The position numbers and the translations under genes were made by a program. A stretch of 64,000 nucleotides of DNA from the NCBI RefSeq assembly GCF_038007465.1, contig NZ_JBBOXF010000001.1:4537001-4601000 (forward strand). The letters run 5' to 3'. Of this stretch, positions 8,833-18,011 are shown piece by piece; the first letter of the stretch is position 1; each line of letters starts with the position of its first letter. This DNA is from Sporosarcina sp. FSL K6-1508 (GTDB taxonomy: Bacteria; Bacillota; Bacilli; Bacillales_A; Planococcaceae). The notes under the pieces are model-generated. The model worked only from the letters and a program-made list of their open reading frames with translations, did no database searches and had not been told where the DNA came from.

Positions 8833-9928
8833 TCAATTTCCCCCTTTCCTGATTGATGACCAACAAAAATCTAAGCAATGTTTTATTGATAGCAGTCGTC
8901 GTTGAATGACTTGTAATTCTTTGGGACGAATGATCATACATATGTGCAAAGAGAGGATCATCATGCCTCCATGTACATTGCTTGTTTAGTAGTTTCAACA
9001 TATTAATCGCTTCGATATGTGTAATTGAATTTTCTCTTGTTAGTGTATAAACAGTAGTTGCCAATGCGATTTGGATACCTGTAAGTCCTGTAACGTATTG
9101 TTTCCGGTTGGCCATTTTCCGAGGAAATAGGCTTGTCCACGACTGGAAGAACTGTTTTGCAATTTTAGGTACCTCAGTTGGTTTACAACCTCGGTAATAA
9201 GGCGTACCTGTTTTCACTCCTATGATCCCTTCGAACATTGCAATAAGACATTTGCGCATCGTTGTCAAAGACGTTATCGCTGAGTTTTGGGCGGTCAATC
9301 TTGATTGTTCAAACTCAATATCCAAACTACTCTTTAATTGATTTGCCACTTGCCTTGTGAGTTCGATGTACTCGTCGCGCTGATCGTATTGCATGACCAG
9401 CCCCTTATGAGCATTTATTCGTTCTGTATTGTAATCTGTAAACATCTGGCGCTCTTCCTTCTGATCCAATTCCAAGTATACTTGCATAGCTACAGGGTAG
9501 GACATAAGGCTATCGATATACCCTTGCACCACTCTTGCACCCTCATAATCGCCCGCTTCTTCCGCCACTTCTTTTTGTGATTTAAAATGACTAATGGCCG
9601 AAGATAGAGCAGACGTTCTATGCTGTCCATCGATAACGTACACCTTACTACCAGGCTCAAGTTCAAATCCCCCATCGACTTGTTGTAACCCTTTCCTGCT
9701 CGAAAAAATGAAGGTCGAGAAATAAAAGTGTTTGCCTTTTTCGATTGAATCCATTATGAAATCTCGTATTTCAGCTCTTCTTCTCGGATCTAGCTGACGC
9801 TGGACTTCATGATCAATTTCAAACATCGCTTCTAATGTTGAGAATCTTATTTGGGTGGATAGAACCTGTTTCCCAAACTGGTTATACATCGTTCCTCTTA
9901 ATTTCGCTAGGACTCCCGTGTTAGACAT
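8819..9928 (-). CDS. DGQHR-domain protein, DndB-like
   Basis: 369 residues from the ATG with AGGAGG 9 nt upstream. The canonical motif VYVIDGQHRTSAL (about 96-108) defines the DGQHR domain, and FTDYNTERINAHKG at ~174-187 is the second family block. A helical C-terminal region follows. DndB is the regulator in DNA sulfur-modification operons, and other DGQHR proteins occur in the Dpd deazaguanine system and in orphan settings. It is the first gene of a two-gene overlapping operon with the variant paralogue. About 230 bp of AT-rich DNA upstream is a plausible promoter region. The protein pair may be a stand-alone defence or regulatory module (inference). Confidence 0.7.
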   Translation of the reverse strand: MSNTGVLAKLRGTMYNQFGKQVLSTQIRFSTLEAMFEIDHEVQRQLDPRRRAEIRDFIMDSIEKGKHFYFSTFIFSSRKGLQQVDGGFELEPGSKVYVIDGQHRTSALSSAISHFKSQKEVAEEAGDYEGARVVQGYIDSLMSYPVAMQVYLELDQKEERQMFTDYNTERINAHKGLVMQYDQRDEYIELTRQVANQLKSSLDIEFEQSRLTAQNSAITSLTTMRKCLIAMFEGIIGVKTGTPYYRGCKPTEVPKIAKQFFQSWTSLFPRKMANRKQYVTGLTGIQIALATTVYTLTRENSITHIEAINMLKLLNKQCTWRHDDPLFAHMYDHSSQRITSHSTTTAINKTLLRFLLVINQERGKLNDYQ

Positions 9929-10159
9929 AATTAAAAACCTCCTAATCCATTCCAATTATTATATCCGAAGCCTTCTCGACTGTCTAATTACTTTTGCAAT
10001 TTTCACTCATTTATATTGATTGTTTATTAATTAAGTCGCTTTTTTATTAGATCCTTTACAAATCAGTTAGTTTAGATTAAAATATAAATCTTTTTTATTG
10101 ATTTATCGAAAATACCTAACTTTCTCTACCGCTTAGACGGTATTTATATTTTGGTACAG

Positions 10160-10690
10160 TAAAACCCCACTCCAGACGCAATGTCGGAAGCAGGGTTATT
10201 AGCGAGCGTTGGTCATTTATGTACGAATCAGTTTCTTTAGTTACATCCGTATCGACGGATATTGGTGACTTCTCTTCCTAAGACCAAAGTGAGTTTCACT
10301 ATACTTTTCAATCCTTTGGTTACTTTTTTACATTTCTTATTCCTCACATCTTTAACGTTTGTCCTGCACTTTTACCGTGCACGCGGGTTCTCGATCAACT
10401 ATTTTTTATCCCTTGTTGTCCCGCTTTTATGAAAAGTATCGATAGAGTCACATACCTTTTTCATTTTCTTTTAAATATAGGTGCTACCAGTTTGATCATG
10501 ACCAAATGAATTTTCATTAATCATCGCACCTAAGCGGTTTTCCATTCAACTTAAGTTCTTGCATATATCGTTCAATCGTTTCGTCTGTTATTGCATGAAT
10601 CAATCTGTTCACAGATTGATTCACTACTACTAGTTTTTTAAATTCATCGGTTCCACTTAGTGACTTAGGTAGTATATGACGAACAACACT
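10160..10690 (-). pseudogene. Group II intron remnant: reverse transcriptase C-terminus plus 3' RNA-like part
   Basis: On the minus strand 10517-10690 encodes ~57 residues with RHILPKSLSGTDEFKKLVVV and RLIHAITDETIERYM, matching the HNH (En) domain at the C-terminus of many group II intron reverse transcriptases; the last ~10 residues of the family end are missing. Downstream on the same strand lies a structured stretch: a TGCAC/GTGCA hairpin with AAAAG at about 10368-10384, AGTGA-AAC-TCACT, ATCCGTCGATACGGAT, and finally a terminator-like hairpin ending in GGGGTTTT near 10160-10197. This would be the decayed intron 3' region. The first ~500 residues of the RT and the 5' intron are absent. Confidence 0.5.
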
Positions 10691-11200
10691 ACCCCTTCAC
10701 CCTATAATCAAGTTTTATTTGTATCCATCCTGCATTCGTATGTACTGACGTATTTCCGTCTCCATAGAACCAACTCTGAGTTCCGTCCGGTAATGTTCTC
10801 CAGTGCGGCTCAACATGATGGTTATTTGTTTTATCCACCAATGCGACATCACCATCAGAAGGCGATATACTTGCTGAATGATCATAACCAATCGTTGTCG
10901 GCCCATCGTCATTGACATCCGCTCCATCTATAAAATCAATTACCCCAAACGACAACACACCCACCGCCACGACTTTCACCAATCCTTTAGTCGTTCAGGA
11001 TCTCCGTCAATTAAACCAGTTAAAACACTTGTTCCATTTTCAACTACATTACAAATCGTATGACCAGCCGCTTTGGCAGTGTCTCCTATTGCCTCTCCCC
11101 TATCATTCAGCCCAGCATCTAACTGTTCTTCATCCTGAGTGATAATACCAGTAGCAACATCCCATGTACCACTTGCAACTTCCCCTAATAATCACCAGCA
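10689..11200 (-). pseudogene. Decayed paralogue of the polymorphic toxin
   Basis: Two overlapping minus-strand frames join into one protein. The upstream part (from about 11196) reads GEVASGTWDVATGIITQDEE and ends ...GDPERLKD at a frameshift near 10980. The downstream part continues LVKVVAVGVLSFGVIDFID and closes with HHVEPHWRTLPDG and YRVKG. The region around the frameshift parallels the toxin at 1810-2712 (VGKVSVVAIVGIGVLDFV), but the C-terminal module is different, so the two had the same delivery part with different endings. One base is missing at the frameshift, and the N-terminus is lost after a stop just upstream. Confidence 0.6.
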
Positions 11201-11517
11201 AAGATAGACGCTTTTTTAAAGCCATCGAATAGGAGTAATTGGTCCGTTATGTATACATGGGCGAAGTTGAAAAGTAATCATTTGAATTACTTGCAAAGTA
11301 ATACTCGTCCGGGATTTGTTAAGTAGATTAACGTAATAGTTGAAGTATGTCTCGTGGTTGTTGGGTAGCTTGCTAAATCGCTATCCCTTTCGAACATAAA
11401 AAATGGGCTGTATTTTCCCTTAAGGGCTAGACGCTTCGGGCAGTGTTGATAACACTACACATTTCCTCGTCGAATTTCTATTGTCAGTAATTGCTTTAGT
11501 ACTCGATAGCCAACACT

Positions 11518-11563
11518 AAAAAAATAGTAGTGTAAACCAATGCCTTGGTTACACTACTAATCT
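11518..11563 (-). terminator. Terminator of the 68-residue protein gene
   Basis: AGTAGTGTAACC pairs with GGTTTACACTACT (one bulge), followed on the minus strand by a T-rich tail. Confidence 0.75.
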
Positions 11564-11573
11564 TAGTATGTTT

Positions 11574-11588
11574 AGTACCAGGTATCCC
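11574..11588. repeat. Palindrome AGTACCAGGTATCCC (repeat family, copy 3)
   Basis: Diverged, inverted relative of the palindromes at 1775 and 7769; flanked by TGTTT as at 7769. Confidence 0.5.
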
Positions 11589-11616
11589 TGGTGTATAGGT
11601 TTATAGGTTTATAGAT

Positions 11617-11823
11617 TTATTGCTTATGACACGCATTTGAACAGTAATAACACCCATCAGCCGTTGCAAAGTTTTTTTTAGCTTCTCGAACCGCATCCCT
11701 GCAGTTTTCAAAAACACCTAAGTAATTACGGTTTTCAGAAAGTGGCAACCGACTGCATGTACTTACGTGGACTTCATGATCTCCGTTCGGCTGTGAATTT
11801 TTATTAACATAATAAGATCCCAT
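11617..11823 (-). CDS. Small conserved Cys-rich protein
   Basis: 68 residues. It begins with a YYVNKNSQPNGDHEVH segment, has a middle CSRLP...YLGVF..CRDAVREAKK block and ends in ADGCYYCSNACHKQ. Five Cys plus His residues suggest a metal site or disulfides, although there is no signal peptide. I recognise this as a recurrent small hypothetical family of bacterial accessory regions without known function. It has its own terminator and stands alone between a toxin remnant and a dead IS. Confidence 0.6.
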   Translation of the reverse strand: MGSYYVNKNSQPNGDHEVHVSTCSRLPLSENRNYLGVFENCRDAVREAKKNFATADGCYYCSNACHKQ

Positions 11824-11949
11824 TTAAACACCTACTTTCCCAACTATATTTTCGAAGCGTACATAAGTTCTGTATAATCAATATTATAGAACATATATTC
11901 CTAACGGTCAATATTTATACAATAAGACATTAATCTATTTATTTCAAAT

Positions 11950-13353
11950 CACTAGTGTTGCATTAATTGAAAGCGAAAATTAAAAGTTCCCCAAATCTTC
12001 AAAATTGTAATGAACCCAAAAGAAAAAGTCCTTTATAATGGTCTGTACAGGTAGTTCCTGTCCAAATCCACTAAAAAGGACTATCGCATGGACAAGAATA
12101 CACTAACAACTTCATTTGGTAAATGGATTGGACCCATTAATTTCACAAAAAACTTAGAAAATCTGTCGATTTACACAGACAAGATCATTATACGAAGAAA
12201 TTAACGACGCAATCTTTCGTACTTTTGATGTTTTATTCTCATTTGAGCGGAAAGGAAAGCCTTCATGCCATGGAGGCTGCTCTTGCAGATGAGAACCTGC
12301 AAAATACACTGGGTTTCTCTTCAATCAACATTTCCCAATTATCCAGGAAAAACAATCAGGTCAATCCAGCCATCCTGTCGAGTCTATTTCTAGACCTCGT
12401 TAGTCAATAAAATGTACGCGATCAACCGCCAAAGACAAAAATGCCTTTGAAAGTTATTGATTCCACAACGATTCCATTGAACTTGAATCACTTTAAGAGG
12501 GCAGAGTTCCGAAAAACCAAATCGGGTTATAAACTACATCTACGACTCATATTCAACGAAGACGGTTCACACTATCCCGATATAAGAAGCTATGACAAAT
12601 GCCAAGGAACATGACCGTGGAAAACTTGAAGTTCTTGTAGATGATAAGGAAGCCATGTATGTATTCGACCGTGGATATGTGGACTATAAACGCTTTGATA
12701 CCTTCACAGATGACGGCTTCTTTTTTGTTTGTAGACTCAGAAAAAATGCAATTATACGGGTCCTAGAAGAATTTGCACTTCCGGAAGGAAGCCCTGTATT
12801 GGCCGACAAAATGGTCTACATTGGATCGACGACGAACCGCATGGAGAACATTTTTCGCATCGTTGATATTATCGATAACCGAGGAAAAGAGATGCGTTTA
12901 ATCACGAATCGATTTGATCTTTCAGCGGATGATAACAGCGAAATCTATCGTTCACGTGGGCAATTGAACTGTTTTTCAAATGGATTAAGCAGCACGTGAA
13001 GATTAAACATTTCTACGGTATGAGTGAAAATGCCGTGAAAAACCAGATTTATCTTGCGCTCATTACGTACTGCTTGACAGTTTTGGCTCAAAACGAAACG
13101 ACTAGTAAAAAGACGCTTCTTCAAATTACGCGATGGCTGAAAGCAACACTATGGAAAGAGGCACGGCATTGGATACGGCGTTTCGAGAACACCAACGTCC
13201 CGTAACGAATACTCTGTTTGCCTGATGCCTCTGCCTTTTTGTATAAAAATACCAAATGGACAACGCTACCTCTATTAAGAGATTTACCTTTTTTTCAAAA
13301 AAAACATAAACTTAGTGACTGAAATTTCAGTCGTTATTTATGCAACGCTAGTG
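11950..13353 (+). mobile_element. IS4-family element, degenerate copy
   Basis: Terminal inverted repeats CACTAGTGTTGCATTAA (left) and CACTAGCGTTGCATAAA (right, read inward). The content parallels the intact copy at 25149-26549, including the leader with GGTCTGTACAGGTAGTTCCT. No matching target duplication is visible at its ends. Confidence 0.8.
12088..13205 (+). pseudogene. IS4-family transposase, frameshifted
   Basis: Homologous along its length to the intact transposase at 25287-26402, with 1118 against 1116 bp. It has a frameshift about 60 bp after the start (around 12150), a premature TAA near 12409, a frame change near 12585 (before ATGACAAATGCC) and another near 12957 that breaks the YREK region. 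All catalytic segments can be found, but in different frames. No functional protein can be made from it. Confidence 0.85.
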
Positions 13354-13358
13354 AGTCT

Positions 13359-14177
13359 TTATATATTGAAAGTTTTATTACCAGTACCATTTGTATATAA
13401 GACAGGTTTTGTAACTAATAAAGTCTCTGCCCTTGTACGATTTATAGCTAATGGATGTCCATAACTGTTACTATCATGATAAGATATAATAATCTCATCT
13501 AGGTGGATAATACCCCACTTTTTAGTGTCTAAATTTCCCGCAAATCCGCCATGGTGCGGCATTACCATTATCATTGGCATTGTTGGTGGCTTAGAACTAA
13601 TAACAAAATCATGAAGCTTTTCATAATTTTGATCTCCCGTCATCAATACACTTTTACTGTTAGTAACTAGTGATAGTACAATACTATTCAAATTTGTTGA
13701 AGTAGTTTTTGTGGATCGAAATACTTTAAGTCTATTTCCACCATACGCCAATTGCAGTTCGATTTTTCTACCCTTATTTTTCTTTATAGAAAAAGGTATC
13801 GTGGAAACACTGATACCGGCATCGTTTAATCTTTCTAATACTCGATTCATAGTTTGTGTTCTTGGATTTCGCAAAGTTGGAGCGAAAAAACCTTTAACTT
13901 GTTTTAATTGGGATTTATTAAGTTTTAAAATAGCATGATAATGATCTACATCCCAATGGCTAATAAAGATGTAAATTTCCTCATTCTTCTTAAATTTAGC
14001 CGCATCAATAATACTTTGAATTCTATTTGCTGGCCACTCTTTTTGTGCGCCTATATCATATATAATCCTAGTATTACCAAAACGGATTTCGTTCCAATTC
14101 CCATGTCCTACGTCACGAATTATTACTTCGATTTGTCCATGGTAACTATCAAGTCCGCTTAGCAAATGATGAATCAA
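13359..14177 (-). CDS. Metallo-beta-lactamase-fold hydrolase (ComEC/Rec2-like group)
   Basis: 272 residues. Motifs of the MBL fold appear in order: RDVGHGNWNEI near the start, YDIG, the metal ligands H-W-D-V-D-H (H74, D76, D78, H79), LMTGD around the middle, MPHHGG and a late YGHP. This arrangement (DVGHGN...SH-x-D-x-DH...HHG) is the ComEC C-terminal-like branch. It has no transmembrane part, so it is probably a soluble nuclease or phosphodiesterase. TTG 14177 is chosen because GAGGAG lies 8 nt upstream; GTG 14186 overlaps the previous stop. It is coupled to the upstream 119-residue gene. The 3' end lies 6 bp from the dead IS, so the original C-terminus may be altered. Confidence 0.65.
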   Translation of the reverse strand: MIHHLLSGLDSYHGQIEVIIRDVGHGNWNEIRFGNTRIIYDIGAQKEWPANRIQSIIDAAKFKKNEEIYIFISHWDVDHYHAILKLNKSQLKQVKGFFAPTLRNPRTQTMNRVLERLNDAGISVSTIPFSIKKNKGRKIELQLAYGGNRLKVFRSTKTTSTNLNSIVLSLVTNSKSVLMTGDQNYEKLHDFVISSKPPTMPMIMVMPHHGGFAGNLDTKKWGIIHLDEIIISYHDSNSYGHPLAINRTRAETLLVTKPVLYTNGTGNKTFNI

Positions 14178-14182
14178 AAGTA

Positions 14183-14542
14183 TCACTCCTCAAAATCATA
14201 AATCCTAAAAGATACAAAATCAATTTCTTCTTGCCCTTTACAGTTGATGGATAATCGGAAAAGTAATGAACTTTCATCCTCTTGGTAATTGGAGTACTTT
14301 TCAAGATTAAATGAAAAACCAGTCCATACTGAGTTGGGTATATCATACCATGCACCTTCACGTAGCCCTCGATACTTTTTACTTTTTAAACCCATGACCT
14401 CAACTAAGCTCCTTGGATCATCATAATTCCACATATCTAACTCAAGCTCGTTCCACCATTGTTGAAGCTCTTTCAAATTTCGAACATCTAAAACTGCAGT
14501 CCCACTATTTTTTGACTCACAATAAAAAAACAATAGAATCAC
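14183..14542 (-). CDS. Unknown 119-residue partner of the MBL protein
   Basis: Predicted mixed alpha/beta, with a Trp-rich N-terminal third (QQWWNELELDMWNYDDP), then WYDIPNSVWTGFSFNLE and LLFRLSINCKGQEEIDFVSF. The GTG start is weakly supported. Its stop overlaps the start region of the MBL gene with the GAGGAG of the second gene inside its last codons, so the two are one translational unit. I do not recognise the family. A small specificity or inhibitor subunit is one possibility, but nothing in the sequence proves it. Confidence 0.5.
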   Translation of the reverse strand: MILLFFYCESKNSGTAVLDVRNLKELQQWWNELELDMWNYDDPRSLVEVMGLKSKKYRGLREGAWYDIPNSVWTGFSFNLEKYSNYQEDESSLLFRLSINCKGQEEIDFVSFRIYDFEE

Positions 14543-14646
14543 CCCATTTAAAATATAAGTATTGAATCAAATGTTTGATTCCTTTTATTAACGAATCCAA
14601 ATACAAGTGCAGTTGTGCTTCCATAAGTTCTTATTATTACAGGTTG

Positions 14647-16362
14647 TTACATTGCCTTACCCCTATATGCTTCATCAAAATTCTCCCTTAGATTCCTCAA
14701 CAACGCTTCCGCTTTTTCCGCCGAATCCTTACATACACCAAAGTAAAACTTACATTTCGGTTCTGTTCCGGATGGCCGGATGCATATCCAAGACCCGTCT
14801 TCCAAAGTTAATTTTATGACATCAGATTCAGGAAGATCCAACTGCATAATGAAGCCATCCCGCAGCGTACGTGTTCGTTTCTGATAATCCTCAATCGACT
14901 CCACAGGAATGCCTGCAATTGACTCGGGTGGATGTTCACGTAATTTCTTCATAATTTCTCGGATTTTCGCTTGTCCTTCAATCCCACCTAGCGTGATTGA
15001 TTCTAATGCTTCGCAGTAATGATCGAATTCATCAAACAAAACTCCCAATGCCTCGTACAAAGTCTTTCCCTGACGTTTATAATAGGCAGTCATCAATGCG
15101 GCTTGGATCGCATCTTTGTCCCGAACAAAATCACCAATCAAATAGCCATAACTCTCTTCATAGCCAAAAATAAACTTATATTCATTACTTTTTTCAAACT
15201 CTTCTATCTTCTCGGAGATGAATTTGAATCCAGTGAGTGTGTCGATGACCGTTACATCATACTTGAATGCGATAGCTCGCCCTAGTTCCGAAGTTACAAT
15301 GGTCTTCAAAGCAACCCCATTTGTAGGTAATGTCCCCCGCTGTTTTTTCTGTTCTAAAATGTAATGAAGAAGGAGTGCTCCCAACTGATTACCAGTTAAT
15401 AACTCGTATTCTCCATCTTGTTTACGTGCGGCAATCCCAAGACGATCCGCATCGGGGTCAGTTGCAATAAGAATATCAGCGTTCTCGATTTTCCCATGTT
15501 GAATTGCCAACTTAAAGGCTTCTCGCTCCTCTGGATTCGGATAGGCAACTGTCGGAAATTCAGGATCCTGTACTGCTTGTGCTTGAACGACGTGGACGTT
15601 CGGAAAACCGAATCTCTTTAATCCCTCAACCACCGGAACAAGTCCCGCCCCATGCAGTGGCGTGTAGACGATTTTTAATTCGTTTTCAAGTTGTTCAGTT
15701 TCTCGGAGTGTCAGTAGATTTTCTTAATAGGCACCATCCACTTCATCTAAAACATGCGTCAAGATACCGGATTCAATCAATATCTCCCTGTCAGTTGTTT
15801 CGATTGAAAAAACACTTTCAATTCCATCCATAAAGCGAACAATCTTATTCGCAGCTTCAGGCGTCAATTGGCCTCCATCTTCCCCATACACTTTAAAACC
15901 GTTGTATTCCTTTGGATTATGGCTGGCCGTAATGACGACGCCGGCAAATGTATTGAAATAACGAACCGCAAAAGAAAGCTCTGGCGTCGGTCGACTCTCT
16001 TCAAAAACATAGGAACGTATCCCATCCTTCCCAAGTGTTTTGGCAGTTTCAAGTGCAAACTCCTTTGAAAAGTGTCGCGTATCATAAGCAATCGTAACAC
16101 CACGCTCTATCGCTTCTTTACCAGCGGATTTAATATAGAGCGCAAGCCCTTCTGCAACCCGTCGGATCGTGAAAATATTGATTCGATTCGTTCCAGTGCC
16201 AAGTAAGCCTCTCATGCCTCCTGTTCCAAATGATACATACTGATAAAATCGTTCTTCTAACTCTAATTTATTCTCTTCGATTAAATGAAGTTCATCCTTT
16301 AAATCAGATGACAATACGTTCGATGTCATCCATTCATTAAAGTGATCTTGATAGCTAGTTAA
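14647..16362 (-). pseudogene. Phosphoglucomutase/phosphomannomutase, interrupted by a stop
   Basis: The family converts hexose-6-P and hexose-1-P, supplying glucose-1-P for the dTDP-sugar operon. All four motifs are seen: TASHNP (catalytic Ser loop), DPDADRLG (Mg site), GYEESYG (sugar specificity) and RPSGTEPK (phosphate binding). A single in-frame TAA at 15724-15726 separates the N-terminal ~200 and the C-terminal part; reading is otherwise open in one frame. The expected start, 8 nt after GGAGGG, is a TTA codon at 16360-16362 instead of ATG/TTG; the next ATG at 16329 lacks a ribosome site. Two independent lesions suggest decay. It directly follows pgi. Confidence 0.75.
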
Positions 16363-17670
16363 TCACTTCCCTCCAATCAATTCAGTATTTTTCAAGAGGC
16401 TTAACATTTTATTTTTATACGCTTCGACACCTGGCTGATCAAATGGATTTACACCGAATAAATAAGCACTCATGGCGCATGACTTCATAAAAAAGAAAAT
16501 AAGATACCCCATGTGAAACTCATCTAACTTCGCAAGTTCAATTTTCAATACAGGCACACCACCTTCGTCATGTGCAAGTGCAGTCCCATCTTTGCAAATA
16601 CGATTAACTTCATTGAATGTGCGATGTGATAAATAATTTAATCCATCGTGATTGGATTCATCGAACGGAATGGATTGGTCCTCACTGATTTCATGAAAGT
16701 GTAGTAGCGTTTCAAAAAGAATCCGTTGACCGTCCTGAATGTATTGGCCAATAGAATGTAAATCTGTTGAAAATGTAACAGATGCCGGAAATATCCCTTT
16801 TTTCTCTTTTCCTTCGCTTTCTCCAAAAAGTTGTTTCCACCATTCATGAAAGCATTTTAAGGCTGGTTCAAATGAAGCGAGCAATTCGATATCATAACCT
16901 TTTTTGTGAAGTATTTGGCGTATTACGGCGTATTGATAAGCGCTGTTTTTATCCAAACTACTTTCTTGTAAATCTTGTGCCGCTGCTTTAGCACCTGCAA
17001 GGAGTGACGTGATATCATTCCCGGAAACCGCAATCGGCAGGAGTCCAACAGGTGTCAAAATGGAATACCTTCCACCAATATCATTATTGATTACAAATGT
17101 TCGATAACCTTCTTCATTAGCAAGCTCTTTTAATATGCCTTTGGAAGCATCAGTCGTCGCGATAATCCGCTGTTTCGCATCGAACCCGTAGCGTTCTTCC
17201 ATATAATTGCGCAGCACACGAAACGCGAGGGCCGGCTCCATCGTACTTCCCGATTTTGAGATGACATTCACATATACGCTTTTCCCATCCAAATAGTTAA
17301 CAAGTTGCTTTATATAAGCGCCACTCATATTCTGACCGACATAAACTACTTCAATGCCATTTTCCTTACTACCGAAATAAGGTGACAACGCGTCTTGGAC
17401 GGCTTTTGCCCCAAGAAATGACCCCCCCACGCCAATGACGACTAAAACTTCCGCATTTAATTTAATCTCTGTCGCAATGTCCTCGATGGATTGCAGCAAC
17501 TCATCTTGATCATTCAATGGATAATGATGCCAACCGAGCAATTCAGATTCATTCTCCTCGCTGTGTTGCAAGTGAGTGTGAATTAATTCCACACGCTGGC
17601 GATAACTGTCCATTTCATCGGAACTTATGTATTCTTGCAATAAACTTGTTTCTAAGAAGAATGTCTTCAT
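16363..17670 (-). CDS. pgi: Glucose-6-phosphate isomerase
   Basis: 435 residues, the length of the short Gram-positive Pgi type. It interconverts glucose-6-P and fructose-6-P. Diagnostic segments are VVIGVGGSFLGAKA near 80, NVISKSGSTMEPALAF near 145 (phosphate-binding SKSGST), GGRYSILTPVGLLP near 210 and the C-terminal KxxLLK tail. ATG 17670 is preferred over an earlier in-frame start because AAAGGAAT stands before it. It lies within a sugar-nucleotide island beside a phosphohexomutase, so it may be a second pgi dedicated to surface-sugar precursor flow; whether a housekeeping copy exists elsewhere cannot be seen. Confidence 0.88.
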   Translation of the reverse strand: MKTFFLETSLLQEYISSDEMDSYRQRVELIHTHLQHSEENESELLGWHHYPLNDQDELLQSIEDIATEIKLNAEVLVVIGVGGSFLGAKAVQDALSPYFGSKENGIEVVYVGQNMSGAYIKQLVNYLDGKSVYVNVISKSGSTMEPALAFRVLRNYMEERYGFDAKQRIIATTDASKGILKELANEEGYRTFVINNDIGGRYSILTPVGLLPIAVSGNDITSLLAGAKAAAQDLQESSLDKNSAYQYAVIRQILHKKGYDIELLASFEPALKCFHEWWKQLFGESEGKEKKGIFPASVTFSTDLHSIGQYIQDGQRILFETLLHFHEISEDQSIPFDESNHDGLNYLSHRTFNEVNRICKDGTALAHDEGGVPVLKIELAKLDEFHMGYLIFFFMKSCAMSAYLFGVNPFDQPGVEAYKNKMLSLLKNTELIGGK

Positions 17671-17711
17671 TGATAAATTCCTTTCGTTCTTCACTACGAA
17701 GAACATTATTC

Positions 17712-17930
17712 TAAAAAAAACCGAATAATGACTAGGGAAATCAATCCCAACAAATCGACATTATTCGAGGCCCAAGCTTCATTTCTCTATATAGTATTGT
17801 ACCGTCTTAAATAGACATTTTTTAAAGTCACTAATCTTTGGTTCACCAAATTCAGCTTGAAACTTTCGATCGTCTATTGCATAACGAAAGCCGTGACCTG
17901 GTCGGTCTTGAACGAATTCTATAATTGTGT
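17712..17930 (-). pseudogene. Duplicated 3' end of rfbB with its terminator
   Basis: About 220 bp nearly identical to 18696-18905: the last ~45 codons of dTDP-glucose 4,6-dehydratase (GHGFRYAIDDRKFQ...QYYIEK) plus the following hairpin terminator. Its upstream end breaks at about 17930, right beside a GTACCTGG-type palindrome copy. It is a relic of a second rfbB gene or a small tandem duplication. Confidence 0.85.
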
Positions 17931-17934
17931 AATA

Positions 17935-17947
17935 TAACCTGGTACTC
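17935..17947. repeat. Palindrome half AACCTGGTACTCG (repeat family, copy 4)
   Basis: Partial copy of the GAGTACCTGGTACTC palindrome. It sits exactly at the breakpoint of the rfbB 3' duplication. Confidence 0.45.
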
Positions 17948-18011
17948 GACATTCAAATTAGATTGAGCATTTTTATGTCAAAGTCCATTTTACATATCAC
18001 GATTTACTGTT

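Larger units (their letters stand above)
11201..11616. other. Intergenic stretch with terminator and palindrome only
   Basis: No gene is seen between 11201 and 11510. The remaining part holds the terminator at 11518-11563 and a copy of the GAGTACCTGGTACTC palindrome family. Confidence 0.4.

Noticed and set aside
7783..9928. A full Dnd phosphorothioation system
   Set aside because: Only DGQHR proteins are present; no dndA, C, D or E and no restriction genes are within the window.
10160..10440. A new regulatory RNA or retron-type RNA upstream of the DGQHR genes
   Set aside because: The adjacent reverse-transcriptase HNH fragment makes a decayed group II intron the simpler explanation; kept only as part of that remnant.
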